A DNA stretch of 64,000 bases, taken from Certhia americana (lineage: Eukaryota > Chordata > Aves > Passeriformes > Certhiidae). The notes below the pieces were generated by a model. The model did no database searches, had not been told where the DNA came from, and saw nothing but the letters and a program-made list of their open reading frames with translations. The DNA is taken from the NCBI GenBank assembly GCA_018697195.1, contig CM031859.1, forward strand, positions 51,522,261-51,586,260. Reading direction: 5' to 3'. Made by a program: the position numbers and the translations under genes. Positions within the stretch are counted from its first letter, which is position 1. Every line of letters begins with the position of its first letter. This document shows positions 51,880-64,000 of the stretch, piece after piece.

Positions 51880-52500
51880 CGCAGCTCGACCTTCTCCCCA
51901 GGGGCAAACCCACGTGGCGCCGGGACGCGGCGCCTCCGCAGGTTTTCCTGTCGGGAACAGCTGTCCGGGCGGAAGAAAGGGTAAATAAATGGAAGGGACA
52001 AAAGGGAGCAGTCCGGTGGCTCCACGCGCCGGCGTGGGGCCCTCCCGTGCCCGGAACTTCGGGCAGGGCATCCCCCCGGCCCTGGCCCTGTCATCCCACC
52101 GGGCACCCGCCTCTGCCCCGCGGAGAATTCGCAAACGCGGCTTTAAGATTTGGGAATGCTTCTACCTTTTGTCCTGGTTTAGAGGAGGGGAGGGGGTTTT
52201 TAAAGGTCCCCCCTCATACCTGGCGGGTTTGTTGCGTCTGGATCAAGAGTAATATTTCCATTTTAGGAATTAAAACAAACAAACAAACAAACAGAAAAAA
52301 GGCATTTGCATTACTCACCACCACTTTGTCCGCTGCCCGGCTGGCGAAATGCATGCACGGAGAGCCGGGCACCGCACACGAGGTACCCGCCGATGCCAGA
52401 GCCTCTCAGGAAAATGAAGCAGTATTCATGAGCTGACCTCACTGGGCCTGGGAGACGGAAAGGGAGGGGGGGCGGGGGAGGAGGGAAGAAAGCAGCGAAG
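51880..52500 (-). promoter_or_regulatory. Second CpG-rich patch with possible upstream non-coding exon of SOGA3
   Basis: CpG density rises again at 51890-52140 and 52320-52470 after a 1.2 kb AT-rich stretch. On the minus strand, a strong donor (GTGGTG|GTGAGT) ends a GC-rich segment at 52319. Joining it to the acceptor at 50174 would give a 5' UTR exon about 2.1 kb above the coding exon. A G-run cluster at 52444-52486 lies where such a promoter would be. Only the splice signals and composition are visible. Confidence 0.35.
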
Positions 52501-52679
52501 GGAAGAGAAAAGAAAAGATTAAACGGCGAGAACCCCGCCCAGGCCTGAAGGCTGAATTACGTCCCTTCATCTATCTGCACATGGTGGAATAGGATTACAG
52601 CTCAAATGGGGGAAGGAACGGGCTGCAAGCAAGGGATGCTCACGCTTTCGCTTCCCAATGCATGCAGGCGATCGATTAT

Positions 52680-53370
52680 GACAATTATTTAGCGTCCCCT
52701 TCAGGGGATCCTGCTCGGGCCGGGCAGGGGTGCCGGGCACCTGCTGTACGGGCAGGGCTGCGGTGACAGAGCTTTCTTTCCTTTGTTCGCCTCCCTCGCC
52801 TGCTCCCCTTCGGCAGGAGCCCGCTGTCGCCCGGAGGGGCAGAGACAAAGCCTGAGCTGGTGGAGATCATTCCCTGGGGTAATTTTACGCGCCTCAACAC
52901 AGGGACTAACGGGCCACTGACCCTTTCTTTACTCGTGTGGCAGACAAATCTGTTTTACCTCTCTGTTCTATCGTGAGGTGAATTTACCTTTGCTCTGAAG
53001 CACCTCAGGAGGCTCTTAAGACTTTGCGCTTGAAGTCTTTCCCAATTACAAAGAAAAACGGGGGAAAGGCTTACTTGCGTTCTTTCCCTCCCCTCCCCTC
53101 CCTCTCTCCGAGGAGGGATCCTTGCCATGTGATGGCTGTGTGTGGGAGTGTCCCGGACCCACCTGTGTTTGTGTGAACACCAGCAAGAATAGTCTCAGGG
53201 GGAGCAGTGCTCCACTTGGGGTCCCTCTCCCTCCTCCTGAAGCAGCTGACAGGGCCGGGGAAGCTCCTGGGCTCTGCCTCAGCCCCGGCAGCGCCTTCGC
53301 GGCGGGAGGGGCGGCGGACCCTTCCTTCCAGCCGTGGGGAGACTGGCTGGAAACTCCCGCAGGATAATTG
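52680..53370. other. Further GC-rich patches upstream of SOGA3
   Basis: 52680-52870 and 53210-53350 are GC-rich with scattered CpG. Open frames on both strands here look composition-driven and match nothing I recognise. These may be outlying parts of the SOGA3 regulatory region. Confidence 0.35.
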
Positions 53371-53389
53371 ATTATTTTGTGCCTATAGG

Positions 53390-53550
53390 CATACCAGCAT
53401 GTACAAGCATGCGTGCGTCTGTATAGGAACTGTATGTACACATATGCACTGTGCATACAAATGTGTGTGCACACACGTGTGCTGGTGTGCCTATAAAATA
53501 TACATACAAATGCACGGGTTTGTATACTGCATGTACATATATACTTGTCT
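53390..53550. repeat. Imperfect alternating purine-pyrimidine (TG/CA, TA) tract
   Basis: Dominated by TGTG, CACA, TGCA and TATA steps, including the palindrome TGTGTGCACACA at about 53463-53474. Such tracts are prone to Z-DNA. The Cys/His/Tyr-rich frames across it are low-complexity artefacts. Confidence 0.6.
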
Positions 53551-56411
53551 CTGAGGTTCTTGTGCAGTCCTTGGGTGAGGGCAAGCTCAGGGGGGACGGG
53601 CTGCCCTCTTTCCAGCTACCTGACAGTCCTGTCCACCTCTCCTGATATGCCAAGCAGGACTCAACACATCTAAACTAGCAAATCTGGCATGCAGAAAGGT
53701 ACTCCCCCCATGCAGGTGCATGTCCTCCAGACCTCCAAATGCATGTCCAGGGACTGCATGAACAGGATATATATAGATGTGATGAGCTGAGGATGATCAG
53801 AAAATAGGAAATGGAACATTAATGCTGAATAAGAAAATCACTGGGATGATGAAAAGCTACATTTTAAATTATTAATATTTAATGATTCCTTTAGGCCTTT
53901 GAAACCCATAAAAACAACAGCAATCATACCAAGCAAAGAGTATACTTGGTTGAAAACATGAGGAATGAAAATAAAAAATATTTCTGGAGTTGGAGTTGAG
54001 AAAATTTTCTATGAAAGCACTAGATAGATTCTGCTAGAACATCTAGGTCCTGATCTCAGTGAATATAAAGAATAGAAGTATTAAGGTCAACACAACAGCA
54101 TAACATTTCATTTACGCAATGTCATTCAGAAGGACAAGCACAACAGTCCTTAATTTTAAGCACTGGACATTATTTACTATCCTTTCTGCTCCCTTGGTGG
54201 GTGAATTGCCTGGATAAAATTTCTACAGAAAACAATTATGTGATGTAATGGCATCATATGCCACCTACAACAAGTTTGAGCATGCTTTTGGAAAGATACA
54301 GATTCTTATTTTCTCGTAGTAGTGACCATATGAAAACCAGGTTGTCAGATTATCTTCACCTACATTGTCAGGCCATATGTCTGACAGTAAAGGTAAACCT
54401 TATGGTGGTAAAAATTGCCAATTTCTCAGTGTGGTTTGGTATGGTTGACATAATTCTCAAAAGTTCCATCCTGTCTAAACATGAGTGCTGACAGAGTTAT
54501 AAAAATTGACATGGGCACAAAAATAGTCTACTCTAAATTACTATATAATTTACTTTTCTGGGGGAAATGGAAATCAACACAGTTAAAGTACTCTTTTTCT
54601 AATGTAAGATGTATTTCCACTAGGAAATTTTCTGCCAGATCTCTGTGGGCATTTTCTATTACTAACAGATCATGATATAAAAGATACAATAATTATATCT
54701 ACCCTTGAGTGAGAGCAGTAAGAAGAGACACATATATACAAATGAATAGAGTAAAATTTCCATTTATGAGCGGATTTTGATGTAGAGCATCTAAAAACCT
54801 ATGGATTGAAATAATACACAGAAGGCAAGGTCTTCACACAGAAAACAAGGGGCTCTCAGCTGACTATTGTCATTCAGAAATGAAACACATGGTGTAGAAC
54901 AGTTGTACAAATGCACTGACTCATATGTCAGGGAAAACAATGGAAATAGAATACTAGAAATTATTTAGTGAGAGGTAGAGAACAAAACAGAAAATATAAT
55001 TACTGGTCCCTTATAATTCCATGGTGCAGAGAGATTTTTATTACCGAGAGCAGTTCTGGTTCCCCATCTCAAACCAGGCATGGTGGAAAAGGGTAAGGTT
55101 CCGAGGAGGCTTGCCAGGGCCTGAAGTGTCTCCGCTCAAGTTATGATAAGGTATGGTAGGAGTCTTCAGACTGGAAACAGGGAGACTGAGGACAAATGTG
55201 TTTCAAGTCCTTACAATCTTAGGTAAGAAAGGTAAACATGTGTAAAAGGTTCACTGTTACTCACAGTCCCTGCTCACACAAATAGTGCAGAGATGCAAGC
55301 ATGAAGAAGAGAAACAAGCAGGTAATGGACTCCAAAAATCTAGAAAACAGTTCTTGTGGTTAAGCTATTCAAGTCCCTGACACATTGTTGTGAATACGAG
55401 GGTCTATGTAAATTCTAAAAGTGATTGAAGAAAGTAATGGAAGAAAAATTAGTTGGAGACAAAATAGGGAAGACATGCTCAAAACCCACCTCTCCTCTGA
55501 CAATTTATTTATTTATTTAGGACATGGTCTGGGAGAGGTATTAGAATGTGTTTTTGCATTCTCTTCCAACATCTACTATTGACCACGGTCAGACACCTAT
55601 CAGGAAGATAAAAAAATCTTTGATCTGGCTCTGTATGACAATTCTTATCCTGTTAGTATCACACTCTAGCTTTGCCCCTTTCTCTTTTCTGCCTTATTTT
55701 GCTTTCTTCATTTCCATTTCACTCTTCCATCTTAGATTTATTTTCGTGCAGAGCATTGGCAACCTGCTGCACCCTGGTAGAGCATACCTATGACTTTTTC
55801 CATAAATTTTTTGCCTTCAATAGCTAGAATTGTTGTGACTCAAATTAGAGCTGTGAATACCTTGTTTTCTAGCCCCCATTATTGCTTGATCGTGTAGAGA
55901 CACATTTTTTGTGTTCAGCCTACAACTGCGTTAAGTTGTAAGCAGTTATGCAAGAGATGAAAGTAGAGAGAGAGAAAAAGGAGAGGAAGAATTTCTCCTC
56001 CAAACTGAGTTTTAATTTAAGTCATATAAGTTTCTTTTCCTAAGTTAGGAAGAGAATCCCTTTACATAACATCCTAAAAGTATGACCAAAGCATGACCTC
56101 CTAGCTTTCAGTAGAGAATACTGTAATAACAGATTTCAGAAGCGGCTTGGAGAGGATGCTTTTCCAGGAAAATGCCTGGGTGGCTCTCAATTGCTGTACT
56201 TTCACCACTTGCTTACTCACCTCCGCTGCCCTCTTGGGAATATGCTGGGTTATGCTGGTGCAGAAAGAGAAGCTTCTGGAGCATGCTGTGCTAATTCATG
56301 GTACTGGCACTGCCCCAGCTGGCAGAGGCTGCAGTTTATCTCCCTGTGCAGGAGGATGTGCCGGACACAACTAATTGTACCCCAAGCCAGGGCCCATTCT
56401 CTCTGTCCATT

Positions 56412-56429
56412 AAAAAAAAAAAAAAAAAA
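56412..56429. repeat. A18 homopolymer
   Basis: Run of 18 A after CCATT. No parent element recognised. Confidence 0.9.
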
Positions 56430-59400
56430 TTATAAGTTTGAGACTTTAATTCACCAATTGCTAGTATGTTGGCTAAGCACCCCAAGAGACAATTTGAGAA
56501 TAAACTATGAATACATTGTACCTTTTCTCCTTTCTTATTTATTTGGAAACAGAACAGCTTTCCAGATGTACTGTAGAGCAAAACTGTACAGCACCAAATC
56601 ATCATACTTAAGAAGAAACATTGATGTTAGATAGAAATAATACTTGGCTGAAAAAACAAAACTAAACCCCAAATATTTGAAGTTCATACAACTCAGTAGA
56701 ACAGAAATAGCGCCAACAAATAATGTGTTAAAAGACACATAGTTTGGCATACCTGTTTAGCCAGATCATTATATAAAATCATAGTGGTCTGATTGCCATT
56801 TCTCCCTCCTATTTCCTCCTCCTCCTCCTTAACAGCTGCTTCTCAGCCAGAGACAGCTATAGTGCAGCACACTGAGGCTGCACCTTCTGTTCTTCAGCAG
56901 GCCCTACCTACCAAGGGGACAGGATGCCCCACCAAAGGTACAGCAATGCCATCTGCACCCTCCCTGGCAAGTCATTCCAATGGGAGAAGTAGGTCATGTT
57001 ACCTTTTACTGCCATGTAAAGGAAGCAGCTTCACCTTCAATACCTGATAAGGATCACAAATATCCCAGTTTGGGAAGTCGGGATCTCATGCACATTGTCA
57101 TACCTCTCTTGGTTTAACCCTTGCATTCAACCACCTCACTGGATTCTCAGACTCACAAGATTTTGAGAAGGCACAAAAAATTTAAATTGTAATGAAAATT
57201 TGAGGCATTTTTTGTTCCACCAATGGAGAATAGAGCTAGGTGAAATTAGGTCTGTTGCTTTTAATAACTAAATTCTTTTAAAATGAAGACTAAGTTCTAA
57301 TTTTGCTATCACACATTTCATTCAGCCTTTCCAAAGGCTTCAGAAAGTTTCATAATCCTGGTTTTTATTCCTACAGCAATCAATTGTACTTACTGTTCAG
57401 AGAAATGGCAGAACTGAACATGCCCTGAAACAAGCCAGTTCCACTCAACCATTTCTAATGATAAAAAAATTTCTATCAGTCTCTCTCTGTCTCTTCTGGA
57501 ATTGCTATACCTTATGTTATTAGAATGATTAAAAAAGTATCAGTTTGGAATTTAAGACATTGAAAAAATGTCTCTGTATTGCCATGTTTGCTGCTATTCT
57601 ACTTTCTCACACTCTCTCCAGAGGATAAGATTACAGCAAACTTGCATAAATGCTATCATGCACGCATATATCTGAATAGTCTATATAATGCATTAGTATC
57701 TAAACCTCATTGATTATTTAATAAGGCTAATTGTAGAGGAACAGTAGAGAAAATTTTATAGCTAAGACTGTGGGAATGAAAGCCAAAATATAGAATTCTT
57801 CTGGATTAATCAGTCTTGTACCCTGTCTCATTGCATTTTATATAGCATGCTCACTGGCTGCTGAAGGTAAACAATATTCCTTAGGACACTAGCACAGTAC
57901 CAGTACGTTAAACAGCTTTTCCAGGAAGTGATTTCAAATATAAAGCATTTTTGTTGCAGATGATCAATTGCAGGTGATCTCAGAGTTAAAATGAAGGTTC
58001 TTAAAAGAAATTAGTCATAAACAGGCTGTATTCTGGGATCTGCCTGCTTCCCTCTGGCAGGGAGGCTGTGTCAAAACCTTTGCATTGCACTGAGAGGTGG
58101 CCCAAAACCAATATGAAAGTCTTATTGTCTACCTTAATCTCTGAAGTCCTCATTGTGACTTTCTTCTGACTTTCAGTCTGCAGAGCTTCTTAGCCCCATG
58201 GTGTTCCACCACAGTTTAAAGCAAGTGAAAACTGTGGTTCTAGCATCTCAGAGGGGTTGCAGACTCCTTTCTCTGTGCCTAAAGAGAGTTTGGGAGAAGC
58301 AGGTGGCCCTGCCTAGTCTCATACATCTGGTGACCAACAAAACACAGTACTTTTCAGGGGTCTCCACAATAGGTGATTTTTCTTCCTTTAATTGTGGGCA
58401 CTAGAATGCCCAATCCCCTTTCAATGTTAGGGGACTTTCCTTGGAAAGGAAGGGAAGATGTGAGGAAACAGGTGAATAAACCCTCTGCATTTTGTTAGCT
58501 GAGTGGCTTGAAAGTACTATTCCTCATTTAATGTTAATTAAATTTTTATTTCCTCCCTGTTAATTTGGTATGCTTGTTTTGATAACTTATGGATATGTAT
58601 AATTGTTTAGGCTGGGACTGTATCTTTCTTTACTGACTTCCAGGTGGCATCACATTACCATAAACATAAGCTTCCAAATGAAAATTCCACCTAGATTTTC
58701 AAAGATCTGATGTTAGATAATTAGTTGCTTTTCTAGCTGTGATACCTCCTGAATGATTCTCTGTCTTTTTGTCTTCTTCTTATTGATAATCTCTCTTTTT
58801 ATTTTGTCTTTGGTTTCAGTGTTATTTTTTTCACTATAACCTGCATTTTAGGATCAGTGGCTTTTTTTGACATATCATTTGTGAGCTTAATGCAATTTTC
58901 AGAGATAACCCTTGGACTAGGAACTTTTGAAAATGTTATCAAATTTATTTGTGCTCCTTTTTTCTCCAAAACACCTCTGAGACCTCAACACAAGTAATTC
59001 TGAAAATAAGTTTTTTTCATTTCTATGTCTTAATGGATTTTGTGTATGGTGACTGGACATTTTACTTGTAAATTCACACTTATAAATCCTATAAAAATCA
59101 CTGTATTTAGGCAAGCTGCAAATTAATAAATCAACAGTGAATGAGTTCCTTTGTTCAACAATTTGCTGGGCTTTTTATCAAGCCCGTTATGCTGCTATCT
59201 ACATCCTGGATCATTTCCAAGCTTCTTACATAATGCCCTAGTACTTTTAGAAAAATTAGAGGACTCTGGCACACATCAAAACAATAAAATCAGGATATCA
59301 GGTTTTCCAGCTGGTGCACGTGCACAGAAAAAGCTCTGTAGGTGTATTGAGAAGTACACATGACAGATTTGTTGCAAGGCTTTTGACTCAGGGACTGAAT

Positions 59401-59592
59401 TTTGATTCCGATTTAAAGAGCAAGCGAGAAAATTATTTTCTCCAAATCTGCTGCCTTGTGTTTGCTGATATTGCTTTAGATGGTTGTAAATGACAGGCAG
59501 TCTGGGTCAGCCATGACTGCACCTACAGCATCTTCTGTGCTCTCTCCGGCTGCGGGAGAGCCGCTGGCTGTGCCAACGAGGCCAGAGTCCCT

Positions 59593-59669
59593 GTTTCTAT
59601 GGTGACTTTACCTGCCGTCACTCCATCATGCAGTCCCTCTTCAATTCCATGGAGCTGGTGCAGGTGAGG
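59593..59669 (+). other. Exon-like GC patch with X-box-like motif and consensus donor
   Basis: GTTTCTATGGTGAC at 59593-59606 resembles the RFX X-box. An ATG at 59628 opens 12 codons, MQSLFNSMELVQ, to a consensus donor CAG|GTGAGG at 59664. The patch has more CpG than its surroundings. It could be the first exon of a plus-strand transcript, but the peptide is not recognised and no following exon was found. Confidence 0.2.
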
Positions 59670-62600
59670 GAGAGGAGGGGGAGGCAAGGATGGAGTATTT
59701 CCAAGGAGGAGCTTGGGAAATCAGTATTGGTGTGTTGTAGTGTCAGAATGCCAGGGAACGGACAGAGGCAATCCCTGCAGGGCAAGTTCCAGGGAGATGC
59801 TGGGCTCCTCCACCCTAACCCCCTCCTGCACTCCTTGCATGTCACAGAAAGCATGGCAGACACGAAGTGGTGATGACCTGATCTTGTTTGGAGTCCCTGT
59901 GGAGAAATGTTTTTCAGCACAACACATCTACCCTAGTGTAATTCTATTACGACCAAAACAGCAATCAAGCTTTGTGGAGTAAGGACAGTCCCAGTGACTG
60001 TGGAGTCCTGCAACAAGGCTCTGGGTCACATTGCTATAGCAATATGTAAACAGCTGATGCTGTTGCCCACAGAGAATCAGGATGTTGTAGGACAGATCTA
60101 AGATAATCCTTTATTGATCTGAAGTGCAAGAGACTATAATTGAAGCATAATTGACCCTTAAGCCTAAGGTAATGCCTTTGTGTTGGAAAGAGTGTTGCAG
60201 AGTGAGTCTTTCTGTTCCCTCTGTTCTGAGTCTGAATGTGAGGTTAACTTGGTATCTATCCCAGCAAAGTCAGCAATAAATTCAAGTCTCTCTGTTTAGC
60301 TGAGTTAATCAGTTATTAATGAGATATATATACAGGAGAGGATGCCCTCCAGGTTTCATTCATTATTGAGGGAGGAAGTCCAAGGAAAGCACATAAACTT
60401 ACCCTGCCATATAGTCATAATTGCTCAAAAGAGCTATGATCCACTCTTTCCAAACCCACCCTCTTCTCCCACAATCCAAGTTGTCTTGTAATTGTAGAAG
60501 AGGCATGTGTAGGAAGCAACAAATCCCCTTTATACGGAGATATTCCTTTAAACATTCTGTTTAAATCTTGGCTCCATTAATGTCAATAGCTAATTTCACA
60601 TTGTTTTCAAAGCCATCCTCAATGTTAGGGTTCCTTGGACATTTTGCTCATTGTCTCATCTAAGCTGGCACAGGATTCTTCACACTGATTTGAATACTGA
60701 CAGATTTAATTTAGAAGATTTACTAAACCGACAGCTATGAAGTAAACATATATTTTGAAATCCCTGATTGCTTCTGCCATGACTAGAAAAAAACTGTTCT
60801 GTTCACTTGAAATACATCATATAACCTGAGAATTTCTGTGAATCATAATAATGAATTGTAGTAATGGATTTTATTAAAACATCAAGTGTCTTTGCATTTA
60901 CAAAATTTTTGCATGACTTAAAAAATATAAGGAAAATAAAAATCATTTCATGCAGCAAAGTAAATGTTCACAGCTTTATAATGAAGATTTTCTTTCAAGA
61001 AGAAATCTGTAGTTACTGGAAAGGAAGACTCTCTCTTCTGAGCTGGAGCTGCTGATGCTCAGGCACAGAGCCAAGCAATGCATCCCGTCTCCTGTTTGAT
61101 GCTGGCCATGTACCTTATGACTTCCAGTTACAGTCCTCCAAAGTCATGATAATATTTGCTGCCATGTCTTCCTCTCCTACCCTTCAGATCTAGTTCTGGA
61201 ATGAGATATGAGTAAGACACTCACTCAGGGAAGTTAAATTCTTCTTTGCAAAAATGACTGGGTTAATTTCTTTTAAGGAAGAAATACTAAAACATTTTTA
61301 CCCGATTTACATTTGCATGCACTTTCCATTAATCCATCACAGTTTTAAAGATGCTTAACTGAGTTGAAACAAAATTTCAGCTTTCATTTTGTTTACCATA
61401 CTTTTAATAGTCTGAATACCAGAACCTCTAGTTCTGAAGGTTTCACTACCATTAAAGCCCACAAAAAGGCTTTCCTTGAGCCCTCTTTAAAGAATAAATG
61501 TCTTCTTCAATGTCTGCTGTGATGACACTCTCTCATTGCAGGATGTTTTGTGAGTCCTTGGGAGTCTGTGTGCATCTTATAATTATTAGGAAAGCTTTTG
61601 CAAAGGGTCAAAATATTTCTTCAAGCAGTTTTAAAGTGCAACTCAAACCCATGTGTTTTCATCAACTACCCTTTCAAATAGCCTGATTCAAGCCACTGAG
61701 ATAATTGTGACCTGCACCACTGATGTGAAATGAACACGACACAGACTTATTTCTGTGGTTGCCTGGTGAGCACATTAGTGCATGGACACTGCCCCTTGAC
61801 CAAGGAGTTCTGGAAACTGCATAGATCAAAACCTCCCTGGGACAAGAGCAGCTGCCAGTTGACTTCCCAGGCAGCAACATTTGAGACTCTCCCCTTCAAT
61901 ACTTCTGCAAATTATGAAAGACTCACTATGTCTGGACAGGGATTTGTTTGTATCTGTAGCTGTATCCACCCTAAGACATGGATTCACCACTTGGTTAGTG
62001 TTTGAACTGTATCCTAAGGACATCATACATACAAGGGTCATCTAGATCAGAAGAGCTGTTTCTTACAGGAAAGACAGAAACCAGAATGGTTTCAAAGCCT
62101 TTTCTCTGAGCCAAAGCCCTTTTTTGTACACTACCACATTACCTGGTAGCTCAGGTTTCATTTGGATCAAAACCAAGCGAACTTAGTCCAAGTATGGCAT
62201 GTGATGTTTATGCCAGTTTAAGGAATTATCCTGACTGCAGCAAAAGAGTTGTTACCTGATCCAGTATAAAAACTGCTGGGCAAAGGGGTTTTTTTGCCTT
62301 TTTTTTTTTTTGGCAAAACATTTGGAAAGCATTGTTGCTATTAAGCATTTGTTTAAAATCATTCTGTAGCACATTGCCAAAATACCTGGCACAAGGAACC
62401 CTAAAATCAGATGTACCCTCTCTTTGCATCTGTCAGTTGAGATGGAGACAGCTGACTGGGACAGAAATGTAGATTTTTTTTACTTCAGTGATACGATTTT
62501 TTCATACGCTGGCATATGAGCATACTTTCCAGCATATTAGGAACATATTCTATTCCAGTCTTCTGATTTTATATAATTTTTATTTCAGTTATGTGTGCAA

Positions 62601-62776
62601 GTGATAGGGAGATTGAAAAGTTATATAGCATCATCTAGTGTTCATATACAAATCTACAGGAGCCTGCAGTTTCACTAACCTCACTTATTCAGATTAACTG
62701 GCATCAGTGTTGACCTAAAAGGAAAATGTGAGACCAATTCCTTATTTCCAGGTGTTGGCCTGTGGACTCTAAAGAA

Positions 62777-62779
<3 letters not shown>

Positions 62780-62807
<28 letters not shown>
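62780..62807. repeat. A28 homopolymer
   Basis: Run of 28 A, the longest homopolymer in the window, with no recognised element body next to it. Its length is probably variable. Confidence 0.95.
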
Positions 62808-62810
<3 letters not shown>

Positions 62811-64000
62811 AGAAAAAAAGACCTGTGCTATACCCATACTGTTAGCATTCACAGGAGTGGGACAACAACATTTAGTATTTTCTTGCAAGTATTTTTGCAG
62901 ATAAGGCTAAGCCAAAGAATTCTGGTGTGTGATTTTAGTGTAAGGATGGATCATAGCCCAGGATCAGACCCTGCTGTACTTACTCTTATTTGACAAAATA
63001 AATTAGAATGCTATTTTTTTTTTTAAATACTTATTAAAAAAAAGAGGATCAGAACAGGAATCCAAATTTTCTGTCTCCAAGGCTAAGCATTTTAAATTAA
63101 ATTATTTAGAAGGAAATTAAATAGAAATCCAGGAGGGCATCACGGAGTTCAGAAACCTGCTTTCTATAAAGCATGTCTGGTTATGTTCATGTTTCTGGAG
63201 GGGGGTAGTCTTCTCCTTCTTAAAAGCTTAAGATTTAAAAATTTTAAGATTGTTTTTTCTTAACTGTTTACTGTGATTTTATGTGTAAAATAGCCAGCAG
63301 AGAGGTCTATGTTAATGCCAAAAAAAAGAGAAAAAAAAAAGAAGGAAAAAAAAGTACCCCTGGTCTTTCATTTAAATTTAGGCTACAGAGTAAGGCTTTC
63401 TTGTATCTGTGTCAGTGACAATCCTAAGCATCTCCAACAGGTCTCATCACTCTGGAAAAGGCAACCTCTGTTTTTAGAAAGCACAGCAGCTCCCTTCACA
63501 ATCCAAACAGCAGAAAAAGTGCAGATCAGATCTCCCCAGGTGTTTCTTCTAGATGGTTTTCCATGGTATGCCATCCCCTGTAAGTAAGCATCATATTGTG
63601 GCTCCCTGCAAAAAGCACAGAGCATGACCCAAGGGCTGGTGCAGGCAGGGAGGAGACAAAGAGAGGTTATATTGGAAAATAACAGGAGCAGGAGCAGAAC
63701 AGCCAGCCAGATGGCAGGCTGAGATAGGCATGCCTTTTTACCAAAAACACCCATTCTTGTCTTCTTGATGAGAATTAAAAGGGACAATTAAGTATGACTC
63801 AAGATTAGTAAGGTCATGTGACAGACTCATTTGAAGAAATGGCACTTCAGAACAGGCCAGGAATATTTGGGAAGCTGGACACTTTTTCTAGTGAAATCAA
63901 GGAGTCCTCAGAGGTTCTTGTTTGATAGGAACATCTGGGGGCTAAATGATTTCCTTTCAAACCTATTTAAAACTAAATGCAAGTTTCACTTGCATCCATT

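Larger units (their letters stand above)
53560..64000. other. Intergenic DNA upstream of SOGA3
   Basis: About 10 kb of mainly AT-rich sequence. Open frames are all under 150 codons and none matches a protein I know. In human the next gene on this side is LEG1/C6orf58, and no part of it was recognised. Named items are poly-A runs at 56412-56429 and 62780-62807 and an exon-like GC patch at 59520-59670. Confidence 0.65.

Noticed and set aside
52047..53474. Open frames of 90-140 codons in the GC-rich 5' flank
   Set aside because: No family recognised, rich in low-complexity; explained by GC content.

Overview
This is vertebrate nuclear DNA, most probably from a bird. Two genes with textbook GT-AG introns are on the minus strand. 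Introns are moderately compact, and two decayed CR1 LINEs, the dominant avian/reptilian retrotransposon, lie in one intron. A turtle or crocodilian cannot be excluded from sequence alone. No bacterial, phage, CRISPR, tRNA or rRNA feature was seen.

Both genes run from high to low coordinates. SOGA3 (MTCL3) occupies 20531-50102 as six coding exons for 869 residues. It comprises a GC-rich Ala/Pro/Gly exon 1 in a CpG island, three short coiled-coil exons, a 392-codon exon, and a 36-codon hydrophobic C-terminal exon. Downstream, 1243-9356 holds a five-exon orthologue of human KIAA0408, 700 residues. Every exon was placed by matching the translation to the remembered human proteins and then finding splice sites that keep the frame. 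All junctions close without a frameshift.

Layout: 1-1242 KIAA0408 3' flank/UTR; 1243-9365 KIAA0408; 9366-20530 interval between the genes, with a large purine microsatellite; 20531-23820 SOGA3 exons 6, 5 and 4; 23821-45121 a 21.3 kb intron with CR1 remnants, a 410-N gap and a GA-rich array; 45122-49236 exons 3, 2 and part of 1; 49130-50460 CpG island and exon 1; 50461-64000 5' flank, with further CpG-rich patches at 51.9-53.4 kb and otherwise no recognised gene.

The two genes look functionally linked. SOGA3 exon 5 ends in phase 0, and the KIAA0408 first coding exon has an acceptor at 9366-9367 that is also phase 0 and open through its ATG. A read-through transcript skipping SOGA3 exon 6 would therefore encode one continuous protein of about 1,536 residues, with a layout like MTCL1 and SOGA1. 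This splice choice is the most interesting biology seen here. Other items are a 65-nt near-perfect hairpin in intron 2, a 45-bp direct repeat flanking the first two coding exons, and a possible upstream non-coding first exon near 52.3 kb. I found no wholly novel system.
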